This document shows positions 46,643-59,151 of a DNA stretch of 64,000 bases, in pieces. The DNA lies in the NCBI RefSeq assembly GCF_001625215.2, contig NC_030385.2:29227598-29291597 (forward strand). The letters are read 5' to 3'. The position numbers and the translations under genes were made by a program. Position 1 is the first letter of the stretch, and the number at the start of each line of letters is the position of its first letter. Below the pieces are notes generated by a model. It saw only the letters and a list, made by a program, of their open reading frames with translations. It had not been told where the DNA came from and searched no databases. Source of the stretch: Daucus carota subsp. sativus. Taxonomy: Eukaryota; Streptophyta; Magnoliopsida; Apiales; Apiaceae.

Positions 46643-48949
46643 CTCCACAAATTGTGAAACTCAAAGAACAAACCAAAAAAAAGAATCGAAATTTCAATCC
46701 AACAAGATTATTGTCTCCACAAATTAACTATACTTCCCAAGCAATCTTAACTATCTTCAAGACAGACTCGGAAGCCAAAACCACAAATCACACAATTACG
46801 ACCCAAAGTTATCCACTCATGATCATAACCCTAAGCTAAAATGCCCATCAACCCAACACTTCACATCAAAATTGCCCACCATTTCGATATCCGAAACTCA
46901 AATCAAGATCGAAACTTTCACAACACCCATATCTAATTTGGGAATTTCACACAACACCCATATCATGCAAATTCAAAACTTGCAAATTCTCACCAACCCC
47001 ACATACAAATTTGAATTCTTCACAAAAAAGTTGCAAACTTTTTGGGTCTCTAACTAATCACACAAATTAAGAAAACGTTAAAAAGAAGAAGTAGCTGATA
47101 AAACAAGGCTGATGAGTAGTAAAATAAGAAATGGGTTTTGGTTCTTTTGGAGATTTAAGATTAGTGAATTATTATGAATGAGTGTTGTCTGTCCAAGGGG
47201 ACATAGAAGATCTGTACAGGACTAGAGGACGGACTATTGGAAATGTATATATAGATATGTACATGGAGAGAAAGAGCGAGAGATACCAAGAGAGAGAGAG
47301 AGTTGAGTAACACTCAGATTCGCTTATTGTATTGTACCAGCAAGAATGTCCTGAATCGACACCTTTGTTTTTGATTCAACCCTTCCTCCTTTTTTATTAC
47401 CCCCTTTTTCTGGTTCTTTTCGCTTATATTTTTTTATTTTCTTTTGTCATTTGGTTCGAAGCTGTATTTTTTTATTTTTTTTTCAAATTTTATAAAAAGG
47501 AATCACAAAAAAAGATTATCTTGACTAGAAAATTTGGGATGCAGGAAACGCCGAATAAATCCGGTTCATGATTCTTCATCTTCTGTCCTTTTAGTTTTGG
47601 GGATCAAAATTTCTTTGAAGTTAGTATCTTCAATTGGAAGTCGAAGCTTAAATTTGACAGAAATATAATGATAGGCTAAAATTTAGTTAATAAATTAAAT
47701 GTCATATTTTAATAAAATTAATATATTAGTATAAGATTTGCTTAAAACTTAGTTATAGATAATTTTGAAAAATTTCTCCACTCAAAGAGGTTGATTATAA
47801 TATAATTTTAATAAAGAATTTCGGAGGAATATTAGATTGCTGAATATTACTTAAGTTACATATAAATTTTGCCATGTGAGAATTTTAAACAAAGTCTATC
47901 AAATTTTAAGGTAAATTATTATCTTATTTATTTAGCTCAAAAAGCGTTTATCACGTACAACTTTTCTGTGGGGTTTTAGATCAAACTGACTACTTGTTCC
48001 ATCAAAATATCTCATTTGACCCACCAATTTCATCGGAGACTCATTTAAGCCATTATAAATCAAATATATATCATTTTCCTCATATCACTATTCATACATC
48101 TTTACTTAATCATTTATAGAAAATTAATCGTTTAACTTTTTACTGCAAAATCACTGTGAGTACTTTCATAATTGTCTCTAGTATTTATCAAAATAATTTG
48201 GGAATTCTTAAAGTAACATATCTATGTAGTTGATAAAATATATAGCTATAAATATATATTTATGTAATCACCCTAGCTATGTTCCTTTATAAATTCTCAA
48301 ATTATTTTGATAAATACCAGAGACAATTATAGAAGTACTCGAAGTGATTTTGTAGTAAAAGGTTAAACGGTTAATTTTTGATAAATGATTAAGTAAAGAG
48401 GTATGAATAGTAATGTGAGTAAAATAATATATATTTGGATTATAGTGACTTAAATAAGTCCGCGTTGAGATGAGTGGATCAAGTGAGATATTTTGACGTA
48501 ACGAGTGTATAAAACCCCTTTTCTTTGTACAGAAACAGATTACAAAATTTTCTTATCCAATAAAAACGCAACAGAGAACTGACTCTCACTGTCAAAGTTT
48601 CATGGTTGGACTTGTCTTCTCCTAAATGAACGATGATGTTCAATACAAGACTTGCATACTTGCCGTAATATTTCGCTGCCACTGTCACCACAAGTTGTTC
48701 AAGTCATCCTGAAGAATGCGTGATTAGAAAACCCTGGTCATTATCAAAGGACTTGCTGTACAAATTGGCTAATTGTGTAGCAATTATAATGTGAAACGTG
48801 CATTGTCTCTGTCTCTTTTAGCCAGTCTCCCTCCTAGTTAATAATCTCCAACTATAATGAAAGAAATGGATAGCAATTGAAATGAATTATCTCATGACTT
48901 GAACTAGTTTAGCAGGAGGCAGTGAGCAACATTAATCCCAATTGTATAA

Positions 48950-49290
48950 TGTACTCAGTTGTAGTAAGCCCAAGCCAAAGCCAAGCCCAAGACGAAGCCC
49001 AATCAGTCTTGCGCATCCAAAACCCTAAAATCAACCTACCAATAAGAATCCTATAAATACCCAGCAGGCCACATACGCCCCCTCACTTCCCATAAAGCAG
49101 TCTTCTTTTTACAGTTTTTGTATTTTGCAAAATATATATTATGTAAAATTACTGATTACTGATAATTAAGAGATCGTGATGATGACTCCATAAATTCAAG
49201 CTCAACAGACCGGATTGCAGGGTTTCTCATTCATGAGAAACTTTATGCGTGTCGAAAACCCCGCTGAACTGAGCGATCTCCCTCTTTACA
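48950..49290 (+). other. Possible LTR fragment
   Basis: An AAACCCTAAAATC block, then CCTATAAATACCCAGCAGGCC and a poly-T rich leader, resembles the U3-R part of plant LTRs. No pair, primer site or target duplication is found. It could also be an unrecognised gene promoter. Confidence 0.25.
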
Positions 49291-50649
49291 TTACATCGTT
49301 TTGTTTATTTATTTTGGGTATTAAGTTTTGGTATTAATCTAGACATCAACTCAAGTTGAATACATGATTATTTGGGTAGTCCACCAATCTGTTGGATAAA
49401 AACCAAAAGCCATGCCGTTTGGCTAATCAACATTTTGTGTTCAACCGTAACACCTTTTTCCAATTTAAATTACACATTCATAGAATACCGGTATAGTTTG
49501 TGTGGCTGGCCGCTATATGGACTGCCATTATGTAAAGTACCTACCATTTCTATTGATCTCTTTGTCTGTCCCTCTTATTTTTTTTATAAAATTTTATCAC
49601 ATTCCGTTTCCAAGATATATTACTGGGAGATAGAATATATAATTTCTTTTAAAAAATACCGAACGGAATCGAGAACATAATGATGTGATACTTAACTGGA
49701 TTCAGGTCGGTACTACATCACCATATGCCAGATCAAGAAGCGATCAACTGCAAACACTTGTTGTTTACAATCGACCTATAAAGTAAACAATACAACAGTA
49801 ATTTTTGTGATTCGAGTTTTGTGTAAATGATAAAAAAAATGGATATTTATATGGATCGCAGACGATTAGACCACACAATTTCTGATATTACGTTTGGTGG
49901 CAACTCTACCAAAATTTATACTACCTGATATCAGTATCAATCCAAAATTCCCATCGCAATCTCTCGTGTATTTAATATGGACAGACATATGAAGATAAGT
50001 AGACCATATATACCTGCTTTCATTTCTTGCCAGGGTTTATCGTATATGGAACACGACATAATTCTACAAATTCCTCCGATTTTTTGAGTCCATAAACTAC
50101 CCAGAGGTCTGTATTGCAATGAATACACCCTCGTCTCCATAAATTTCGTTGCCTGCAGAAAGAACAATAAGTATAAGAAAGCTGGTGAGCAAATACCAGT
50201 CCATGGGGCCGTCAAATTGGTTATAATTATCCAATTTGATTGGACTTGTCTTATGATATGCTCCAGTAATGATTTCTACATGGGTCCGTCTTTAATTTAT
50301 GCGGACTAGCTCAAGACAATTCCCCAACTCGAGTATCTGGACAAATTGTACAGCCATACACCCATTGCTGCGGTGCAACACTTGCTCTGGGGCTGACAAA
50401 CGCGTTTGCACTGTGCTTTGTATCTCGTAAAAAATATATATAATTAAAATTAATCGGAGATTAATTAAATAATTAATTGAATTTAATCAGTTTAACGAAA
50501 TACAGAAGAGTGATTGATCAGTGTTTGGAAATATGATCTATGATATCTTTCAGTATAATATCATACTCTGTTAAACTATCCATTTGTGCTAAATTCAGTG
50601 CAATAAAAGGAGAGTTCATTGAGATTATACGATATTTTAAATTTCACTC

Positions 50650-50770
50650 AATCAAATTGGTTCAACCAATCCTAGATGGTTGGACTTAAGGCTTACCTCC
50701 TTGAGATTACGAGTTCGATTTCATGAACACTCCAGGAGTAAGGGAGGTACCATGCTCTGCTCCGGGTATG
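50650..50770 (+). other. Weak tRNA-derived SINE-like trace
   Basis: CTAGATGGTTGG followed about 35 bases later by GAGTTCGATTTC resembles the A and B boxes of a tRNA-derived SINE. The boxes deviate from consensus, and no poly-T/A tail or target duplication is clear. It does not fold as a tRNA gene. Confidence 0.25.
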
Positions 50771-51328
50771 AGTTTGCTAACAAAGTTAAAAAAAAGAAAG
50801 AAACAAGAGTAGAATAAAGAGAAAGACGGTCTTGATGGAAGAAAGCTACAATCAAATTTATATTATCAAAGGACAGTGGCAGAGTGGGGGGCCATCCTCT
50901 CAGCCTGTCTCTGCTCGATCCCATTTCAAACAAATATACCCCAATTTTAACAACACCGCAACCAATAATCACAACAATAATACGAAATGTGTATATATCA
51001 GTATGCATTCTTATAGACCACTCGATGGCCTCTCTCTTTATTACTATTATTTATGGTTCATGCATAATTTTATATGCACAAACAGTTGAACAATCATCAA
51101 GACGCTACTCATTGTGATTGATGTATATTTTACTTATTATTTTTGGTATAATCACAACTCATACACATGCTTTGTTTCCCTAAACTCTCTTTGCCTTCTC
51201 TCTAATCAACTTTCCACTTCTATTTTATTCTCTTCCCATCACATATTCACATGTACTAATACTACCACTTCTCACTACAAAACTAAAGAGACTTATACTT
51301 CTGCCTAAAGTACAAATAAGTCACTTAT

Positions 51329-53397
51329 ATGGCAACAAAGGAAAAACCAAAGAAGGGTGGTGGCGCTACAATGCATGTCTACAAGATGGATACCGGCTAT
51401 GCCATGGCGCCACCGACTCCGATGGTCACTAAAAAGATGGTCTCATCGTCGCGGAGTTGGGGTCTTTTGAAGAGGTCCAAAACGTATAAGGATAATAATG
51501 TGGATCAACTAAAAGCAGGAGAGAAAGAGATTAATGTGGTTGTGGAAAGAGGAAGAAAATCAGTTTCGAATATAGTGGAGGCTAGAAAATCAGTTTCGAA
51601 TATGGTGGAGGCTAGAAAATCATCGGTGTCGATTGTGGAGGGAAGGAAATCAGTGGCTTCGAAAGTGGAAGCGATCAACGTGGAAGCGATGGCCGGTTTT
51701 TTGAAAGCCAAGGTTCTGGTGACGGACATGCCAGGGTTCATGCAGGTCCATGCACTGCGGTGTGCTAGGCAGACTTATGACTGTTTAGACAACTTTACTC
51801 CCAAGACCTTGGCTCATAACATGAAAAAGGTAACAGCTCTATCCCTTTTTTTTGTTAAGTTCTCTCTTAGTCGCACTGCATTCATATTTCGAGATTTTAG
51901 AAAGAATTGATCACTTAATTATAATTTCTGGTGCAATATTAGATTTTTAAGCACGTAGATATATGAATGATGATCAAATTATCTACGACAATAAATCATA
52001 TTCAGGAATAAGTAATGTCACTGGACTATCAACGAATTCTTGTCATCACTCTTTTACACAAACTAGCATGAAAACTTCGGAAGAAAGGCTTACTAAGATC
52101 ATATTGTTATGTAATATATTCCCGCAAACTTGAGTCTCCTAGATTCTTATATCATGTTAAGCGACCGGTTCTCCCAAAACCTCCTAATAAGTATCACTCT
52201 GATTAGAAGCTAATACCGTCAGTGTTTAAGGTAAACAGGTTAATAATTTTCGAATTTAAATAAAGTTTTGGATGTTTAGTCCAATTCGTGATTGTGAGGG
52301 ACTGGTAGCTGGTCAGAAGAAAGAAAAAGAAAAGACAAGAAAACACAAATATTGTTTGCTCCTTGAAGCTTTATTATAAAACCATGAAGAAATCTAGATC
52401 TTGGCCGATGGGCCTCCCACATTGCACATGGAAATGTTGGGATTTGATATTTGACCTGAATATTCTGTATGCATTAGCCTCTTGATTACAATAGACTTCA
52501 ATTGATCCAATTACAAATCGAATGTCCTGATGCTCTGATCCAGAGCAACTTAATTAGTTAACTCTTAATTATAACACCCCATGTGCCTTAAGAGTCTTGA
52601 TTACTCAATTATTAAGGATGATTGTATTGTATGGGTCCTTTTGACCACTTCGAATGCAAATTCGGAGGTTGGGAAACATAAAGCTCTGCATAACATACTT
52701 GCTTTTACTGAGATTCAAACCTCAGTTGACAAGCATTGCATTTTAGAATACTGTTAAGCCATCCTATCAATCTCTTTACTGTTTAGGAGAATCGATCACT
52801 TGATATATGAACATAGTCTTGTTGGAGACTCAAATTTGAATTCAATCAAATATTTTCATATTTAATCATGAACGCGAAAACAAGTTATCCAAAGATGAAC
52901 GTTCGTGTTCCAATCAAAATTAGGCTTCCAGGTAAATGCGATTATTAGAATACAATCATTAAACCCTCCTCTTAACAGCTCGGGCTTTCAAGAGAATTTA
53001 TCACTTAAGCTTATAATCCCTCATTTTTCTTTTAATCATGTATGCATTCATTCAAAGCAAATTTTATGTGATTCACTGAACCTTCTCACATATTTGTATT
53101 TAATTCATTTTTTAACTATGAATTGATGACACTCAAATTATGGCGTTGAAAGACATTTTTGTCTGCTGTATACTAGTGGCCGTATCTGTGTATCCATCTG
53201 AAACAGTATCTTGTTGTTTGGAATGACTAAACATTGAGCAGGAGTTCGATAAAGTATATGGACCGGCCTGGCACTGCATTGTGGGCTCAAGTTTCGGCTC
53301 TTTCGTTACACACTCCACTGGATGTTTCCTCTATTTTTCCATGGATAATTTGTACATTCTCGTCTTCAAAACTAAAGTTAAAAAAGCTACAGATTGA
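51329..53397 (+). CDS. Dynein light chain (LC8)-like protein with long N-terminal extension
   Basis: Two exons, 51329-51829 and 53242-53397, join into 218 codons plus stop across a 1.4-kb GT-AG intron in phase 0. Residues about 124-218 form an LC8/DYNLL domain: [20 protein letters not shown] (131-150), then [20 protein letters not shown] from residue 168, ending in [19 protein letters not shown]. The GPAWHCIVG and SFGSFVTH blocks are the family signature that forms the dimer strand and binds partner peptides. Seed plants generally lack cytoplasmic dynein heavy chains, so a dynein-independent hub role is likely (inference). The first 123 residues are an extension rich in Lys, Ser and Val. It contains four copies of a 10-residue repeat of the form [10 protein letters not shown] at 76-115, each with an R-K-S site. 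The start ATG is the first in the exon and gives a family-typical basic N terminus. Confidence 0.9.
51554..51673 (+). repeat. Coding tandem repeat, 30-bp unit, four copies
   Basis: Within the dynein light chain-like gene, codons 76-115 read as four units: [30 protein letters not shown] and [10 protein letters not shown]. The first two DNA units differ at few positions and the later ones more. Unit length is a multiple of three, so copy number can vary without frameshift. Confidence 0.9.
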
Positions 53398-54754
53398 AGT
53401 GAGCCCAGAGGCCACACCTATCAATACATATATTTAAGATCATGTTCTCTATACAGGACCAACAGAGTTAAATATACTGTTTTCCCCCTTAATTATTTGA
53501 GTGAGCCTGATTCTTGAAGAAGAATCATTAGTCTTCGTCATAGACTAGTAGTTGTTTCATGTTTGGTCGATGAAATCCAAATGTTACGTTTACTTTCTTC
53601 ATTCATCAGTAGTAAATACCATTTACCTTGTACGTGTTTGCGTTCATTGTACATATAAATAATGGATGCGTTCGGGATCTTCTTGTTTCATACGTTTGAA
53701 TGTAAATTTATAGAGCGGTAGTGTATATAGTACAAAGTTGGATATAAATTTTGAGCACAGCTAGGTAACCCAAATAAATTCTTCAAATTCTTAACAAATG
53801 TTGTGAAATATTTATCAAATGACGTGGCATAACACAACAAATTTTAGTTTGAGGATGCATATGTATGCACGTGGGATCCCATATTATTATTAAAAAGGTT
53901 ATCATATATGTATTGACAACTAAATATTTGAGAAAAATTTGGAAATAAAAGTTGAGGTATCTAGCATTTTTCATAAATTTTTACGCCAAATTTAGCATAA
54001 AATGACACGTAATCGAGGTAAGATATTTTAGTTGATATTATATTGTTATTTATGTGAATAAATGGGCTATTCTAATTAAAATTTAACGTATGTCATACGT
54101 ATCATTTTGTGAAAGCCCAATTTTATACATAAAATATTTCCAATTTTACCCTCCCTCGGCCTCCCTTTACCACAGATGGCAACAGTTTAGATTGGTTCAA
54201 ATTTCGTAAAATCCAAATTCGATTTGTTTTGTTTCGGGTTTGAATATTGAAAATGAATATTCAAATCTAATTTGTCGGGTTTTTTCCGATTTCGGCTTAT
54301 AAGAAGTACTGATCCTTATATGTGTTTATTAAAAATATTGGAATTTGATTTAAAATTCTGAATATTTTTAAATAAAAATTAAATATTCCCATAGTCAGAT
54401 TTCAAATGTTATCGTCATCCCTGCAGCTCACACGGAGTATCAAAAACTTATACTCCACGTTTAAAGTTTGGGCTTCACAAGGTTTGTGATTCAAAATCTA
54501 ATTCTCCCTTGATATGAGTCGATATTATGATCCGGTATTTCAGTCCAAACAATTGCAATCTGAATCCATATGATATCAAATGACATGGATAAACAGCTTC
54601 TTTTTAACAAATTGAAAGAGATGGTCTCACGTTATTATTTTCAAGTGAGAATCTCTTTATAAATGAGAAAAAATTATTTTTTATAATTATGAGAATCTTT
54701 TTGATAATCATAACTTCGTAGATATATTATTTTTATTATAAAAAAAATTATATT
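53398..54754. other. Intergenic DNA without recognised gene
   Basis: The first part is 3' UTR of the dynein light chain-like gene. No other protein or transposon boundary is supported. Confidence 0.5.
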
Positions 54755-55297
54755 CTCCCTCCGTCCTTCTCATTTCTTATCGAATGGGTTGGGCACGGAG
54801 GTTAAGAAATACGAATAAAGTACTCCCTCCGTTTCAAATTACATGTCCACTTTCAAAAAATCACATAGTTTAAGAAAAGTGGATTTTGAGAAAAAAGAGG
54901 GGTAATAAGTCATTAATTGAACCTAATATGTGGTATAGGGTTGATCTTGGAAATATAAATTTGAAATATGTGGAGGAGAGTTGATTTTGGAAATATAAAT
55001 TTACATTGAAAGTTGAAGTGGACAAGTATTTTGAAACAAATTTTTTTTTCAAAGGTGGACATGTATTTTGAAACGGAGGGAGTAGTAGAAAAGAGAAAGA
55101 AAAGTGAGTGAAGTGGCGAGACCCATTGATTTTTAATGTATAAAAAGAAGATGATGGAGTAAAAGTAGTGTGAAAAAAAAGAGAAAAATGGAGAAGTGGT
55201 GGGACCCATTGACTATTTTTAGTAAGTTTTGAAATGTAAAGAATTGGATGGGATATCCCAAAAAGAAAGTGTAAAGAAATGAAAGGGACGAAAGGAG
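54755..55297. mobile_element. Stowaway-like MITE interrupted by another Stowaway-like MITE
   Basis: The outer element begins CTCCCTCCGTCCTTCTC and ends AAGGGACGAAAGGAG. Its internal GGGCACGGAGGTTAAGAAAT matches the element at 21356-21658. At 54821-55084 it is interrupted by a second element with TA on each side. Removing that restores the run AATAAAGTAGTAGAAAAG, as in the 21356 copy (ATAAAGTAGTGGAAAAG). Confidence 0.9.
54823..55082. mobile_element. Inner Stowaway-like MITE
   Basis: It starts CTCCCTCCGTTTCAAATTAC and ends TTTTGAAACGGAGGGAG, flanked by TA at 54821-54822 and 55083-55084. It is a close inverted relative of 9221-9480. It inserted into the outer MITE, so it is the younger of the two. 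Confidence 0.92.
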
Positions 55298-55446
55298 TAT
55301 TATTTTAAAATAATATTATACTTTCTTGAAGACAACTTTCAAAAACTAGAAATTAGAACTTTCAGCTAATCTATATTTGAAGTTGTCTTGCAACTTCAAG
55401 CGGATTCTCTCAGCCATAAGGTGACTAAAGATACAATACCTAAACT

Positions 55447-56325
55447 GTAGGAGTGAACATAGGCCCTCACAAACCACTCACACCGCACCAAACAATACTA
55501 CAAAATGTGGTTTTTAATTTTCGTGGTGCGGTCACGACTTCTATTTTTGACAAATCGCACGGTGCGATGTGGGTTACAATTTTGTATTTAAATTGTGCGG
55601 TTCAAATCACACCGCACCACACTGCATATAATATTATATAATATATAATTTTTTATTCTAATATATATATATTATAAAATATCATGCATTCGCTTATCTC
55701 ATATATTATTATATGAAATTCTTGTTGGATTTATTTTCACCCATTACAAAAATTTATTAAACCCATTTCAATAGTTGTGGCAAAAAAAAACATATCAATA
55801 ATGTTAATTCTGCATTATATATTTTATAGTCACATTTCAAATGTCATATTAGTTTGTTTATCTTATTAGTTGAGTTACATGAGATATCACATGTTTTTTT
55901 TAATATCTGGTCATTTAATCAAAAATTACAAAGTGAAACACAGAGCTTCTAGTATATAAAAAAAGATAAAAAGCAACTTGGTGTTAGGTAAGTTTGATAT
56001 TAAGATGGGATTATTTATAATAGATAGGAAATCTTTTTTTATTTCAAATTTAAATTCCATTTGCTTTTGTAATTTAACTTCTAAGAATTGTTCAATTTAA
56101 ATATTGTAATTTTATCTTAACTTTTACTTTTTCAATTTATTGTAAAATATAAATTGATATTGTTGGACCGCACGGACCGCATAAACCGCACCGCACCGCA
56201 TTTATGTGGTGCGGTTTACGCGATTTTTATATTACGCGGTGCGGCCGTGGTTTGAAATTTTAACCAAACCGCATGTTGATCCGTGGATTTAGAGAAAAAC
56301 CGCACCGCCCGCACCGCACCCAACT
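55447..56325. mobile_element. Probable hAT-like element with GTGCGGT subterminal repeats
   Basis: GTGCGGT or its complement ACCGCAC recurs about a dozen times, clustered in the first 180 and last 170 bases, around an AT-rich centre. This layout resembles the hAT-type element at 15075. Possible flanks CTAAACTG and CTAAACAT agree at only six of eight bases, so the ends are approximate. There is no coding region. Confidence 0.55.
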
Positions 56326-56360
56326 AAACATGCATTAAATAGATTATAGAGTATAGACTA

Positions 56361-56566
56361 CTCCATTCATCTCATTTTTTATATGTTCATTATTTGACAA
56401 GCACTTTAATGCTTTAATAAAATATGATTATATAAATTATTTTTAAGATTTTATTTTTCTGAAAGAAATAACTTTAAAAATAAATTATAAATCTATACTT
56501 TAAACTAGCGCTAAAGTGCGTGTCGTGCCCACCCACTGCGTATACGATTCAATGGGACGGAAGGAG
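56361..56566. mobile_element. Decayed Stowaway-like MITE
   Basis: It begins CTCCATTCATCTCATTTT after TA and ends AATGGGACGGAAGGAG before TA. The arms are more diverged than in the other copies. Confidence 0.7.
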
Positions 56567-56723
56567 TATATATGAATTGTTTTAAATATTTTTGAACAAC
56601 AGAAAGATGAAAGTTGGGTTTTTAACTTTCGCATATGTGTGATTAAATTCAAAATATCGTTTTTTAGATATCCGAAAGTTGGGTTTTTTTTATTTATGTT
56701 TATGTATAATCATTTCTAAAATA

Positions 56724-56982
56724 CTCTCTCCGTCTCTAAATACTTTTCATGTTTGTACTTTTCACGTTTGCCAACACACACTTTTAATCGCTAATATCTT
56801 TCATTTCGTAGTAGCATTAAATATAAAAACTTCACTGTATTAAAGTACTTATGAATACGAATCTAACAAGATCACTCATGACTATATTTAGTTTTATAGA
56901 TTAGATGTAAATTAGTAATTTGTCTCATGTTATGAACAGTACCGACATTATAAACAGGAAAAGAAAAAAGAAACGGAGGGAG
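56724..56982. mobile_element. Stowaway-like MITE, inverted relative of 17598
   Basis: CTCTCTCCGTCTCTAAATAC starts after TA (56722-56723) and AAAGAAACGGAGGGAG ends before TA. Its interior aligns with the reverse complement of 17598-17869, including CACACACTTTTAATCG and ATGAACAGTACCGACAT. Confidence 0.85.
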
Positions 56983-58201
56983 TATCGATTTTTAAGTAAT
57001 AATATCACATGATCACCGATTAGTTTTGACTCTTCTCTTGTTATACCGTTCAATGTTCATGAGTGATAACCGACCCTCCTCGATTAGTCAATTGTTACTA
57101 TATCAAGGATAGTTTAACAGAGAGCTCCAGAGCATCTTGAGGGAAACAAAAAACCTTCATGTAATCTATACGATACCAACAATAAACAACAATATTATAA
57201 TTGAAAACAGTGGGATGAAAATGACATGGCTCTACTATTTGGCATTGTTATTGTTAGGCGATGAAGACTAAAACTACGGGAAGTCATTATCACAAAATAA
57301 TCACAACTTTTTAATTATTGTTTCTTAACTACTCCTACTAATCAAACACAAGTCGGCCTATCTGTAATTTTAAATATCATCTCCATGATACTGATATTAA
57401 TAATTTCGTCTAATTATAATTTAAGCAATAGTAATTAAAAATTAAATGCATATTTAAAAAAGAAAAAGTCCATGGCTAGCTGGTATCACTTCCATGTGTC
57501 CACCACTTAAAACAGAATTATTATTTATTTCACACAATTATTATTTTTTGTAAGCAGCAACATTTTATGCAATTATAATGAAAAAACAGAGGGGATGCTA
57601 ATGTGCGCCCCATAAGCTAACAAAAAAGAAAGAGTCAAATTAAGATGAGAACAGCCCATCTTCTTTGAACACCACAACAACGTTTACTGTTATGATATAC
57701 ATGATCAGCAGGACCCATGTATACATACAACAGTTGTATGTATATTTCACATCCATGTGTTTGTGTGTGTCACTAATAAAGATGGGGAAAGAGAAAGAGC
57801 AAAAGCTTGATTAATTGTACGCCACATAAAATTAAAATTCAAACCAGATTTAATTCATTGATTCGGAGAATTTTATACAAGAAATCTTATGCTAGTACAT
57901 CAAACCAGATCATAACACCGTTGTAGCCTCTCCGCCAGATTAACTATATGATGTACGAAACCCGAAAAAAAGACGAAAATAAACAAAAAGTCTGTGGGCT
58001 AATAATCTGAATTGTGACAAGTATAAGATGGGGAAATGATAAATCTGAAGAAATGAGATATTTGATGCAAAGACAAGCCATCACACATGCATATACATAT
58101 AGAAAAATATATATGGTTCAGACCAACCGGAATTACTTCTTCAACACTGACAATGATTTAAGGAAAACAACAAGAGGGGGAGTTGTGCTAATGTTTGGGA
58201 G
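56983..58201. other. Intergenic DNA, including 3' flank of the MAPK-substrate-like gene
   Basis: The last 300 or so bases before 58202 are probably 3' UTR of the minus-strand gene. Nothing else is recognised. Confidence 0.5.
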
Positions 58202-58531
58202 CTAAGACTTACGGTGGCCGGAGGGTTTAGATCTTTTGGCGGCGGCGGCGGTGGCCGTCTTTTTTGCGGGCTTAGATTTGCCGAAACAGATGCCACAGCC
58301 GGCAGAGACTTTGGGGGAAGGGGGGTCCACAGTTGGAGTGACTTCAACGGTTTTATAAGCCTGTCTTTGTTGCTCTTCTTTGCCTTTGTTGTCTTTGGTG
58401 TCTGAATCTTGATCACCTCCTTCTTTGGTCTGAACAGGCTTGAGTTCACCTGATAAGAACTTGTCATCCCAAACAAGACCTGATGAGCCTGATCTTCTGA
58501 ATGTACTCTCTGACCTTACCAAGCCCTCCAT
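58202..58531 (-). CDS. MAPK-substrate-like protein, At1g80180/MASS family
   Basis: A single exon encodes 109 residues. It resembles the small plant proteins around At1g80180 and At1g15400, annotated as MAPK kinase substrates and linked to stomatal-lineage signalling (MASS1). The family's N-terminal signature is present as MEGLVRSESTFRRSGSSGLV followed by WDDKFLSGEL (21-30). A conserved YKTVEVTPTVDPPSPKVSAG block spans 59-78, with minimal MAPK sites at Thr65-Pro66 and Ser72-Pro73. A short CGICF cysteine motif (79-83) precedes a basic Ala/Lys tail (86-109). The middle (31-58) is hydrophilic and probably disordered. There is no membrane segment or enzyme fold. The start is the first ATG and sits behind a GA-rich leader (about 58532-58565 on the complementary strand). 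Length and order of motifs fit the family. Which MAPK acts on it cannot be told from sequence. Confidence 0.88.
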   Translation of the reverse strand: MEGLVRSESTFRRSGSSGLVWDDKFLSGELKPVQTKEGGDQDSDTKDNKGKEEQQRQAYKTVEVTPTVDPPSPKVSAGCGICFGKSKPAKKTATAAAAKRSKPSGHRKS

Positions 58532-58759
58532 CTCTCTCCTCTCTCTGTCTCGACTCTCTCTCCCAAGCTTTGTATTTCGTATATTTGGTATACCTGTCTA
58601 TCTACGCAACAATTTGAGGAATCCAAAATACTAGTATATGGTTTTGTGACTTTTTGGTATATAGGAGTAATATATATTGCCAGGGGAGGAAGGAAATGAC
58701 AACCAAGAGGAATAATAAAGATAGGTTAGGTCATTTGGTGGCATATATTGATGTTATTA
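58532..58759 (-). promoter_or_regulatory. Upstream region of the MAPK-substrate-like gene with GA-rich leader
   Basis: The 35 bases directly before the ATG, read on the minus strand, are nearly all GA repeats, a common plant 5' UTR feature. No convincing TATA box was fixed. Confidence 0.4.
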
Positions 58760-59148
58760 GAGCAAGCCCAATGCAATTCTCTATTTTCAACCCCTAAAAT
58801 ATTATATTTTAATGGTTATCTAAAATATTGGGGATCAAAAAGTTATTTTGCTCCAATGATGTTCCCTATTTGATTCCCTATATTTTAAATATATATATAT
58901 ACAACTCAAGGAAAGAGATAGATTGCACTAATAAATAACAGAAAAATAAGAGGAGATATTAGCTGGTGATGACATGGAGCATATAGGGGGTTGCTTTTTC
59001 ATCCCTCAAATAAGGGGTTGAATTTTCTCTCACCTAAAATTGATAGGGGATAGGGAGTTGCGTTGGAGGAACTCTTTTTGTTCTCAATCCTCAAATCTTG
59101 TCCATGTAGATCAAATATAGGTAAGGAATGGGTGCATTGGAGTTGCTC
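58760..59148. mobile_element. Tourist-like MITE with TTA target duplication
   Basis: GAGCAAGCCCAATGCAATTC starts at 58760 and TGCATTGGAGTTGCTC ends at 59148. TTA lies on both sides (58757-58759 and 59149-59151). The centre is AT-rich and noncoding. Its ends resemble those of 61359-62119. It lies about 230 bases upstream of the MAPK-substrate-like start codon. Confidence 0.85.
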
Positions 59149-59151
59149 TTA

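Larger units (their letters stand above)
46643..51328. other. Intergenic region between TMEM128-like and dynein light chain genes
   Basis: The first few hundred bases are the minus-strand gene's leader and promoter, with a short GA repeat near 47293-47302. Nothing coding is supported in the remainder. A minus-strand frame at 48479-48691 is not recognised. Two possible retroelement traces near 48950-49290 and 50650-50770 are listed separately. Confidence 0.5.

Noticed and set aside
48479..48691. A 70-residue minus-strand frame
   Set aside because: No motif, splice pattern or neighbouring exon supports it.
50650..50770. Possible tRNA gene
   Set aside because: Only weak A- and B-box-like words are present; a cloverleaf with acceptor stem cannot be formed, so at most a SINE trace.
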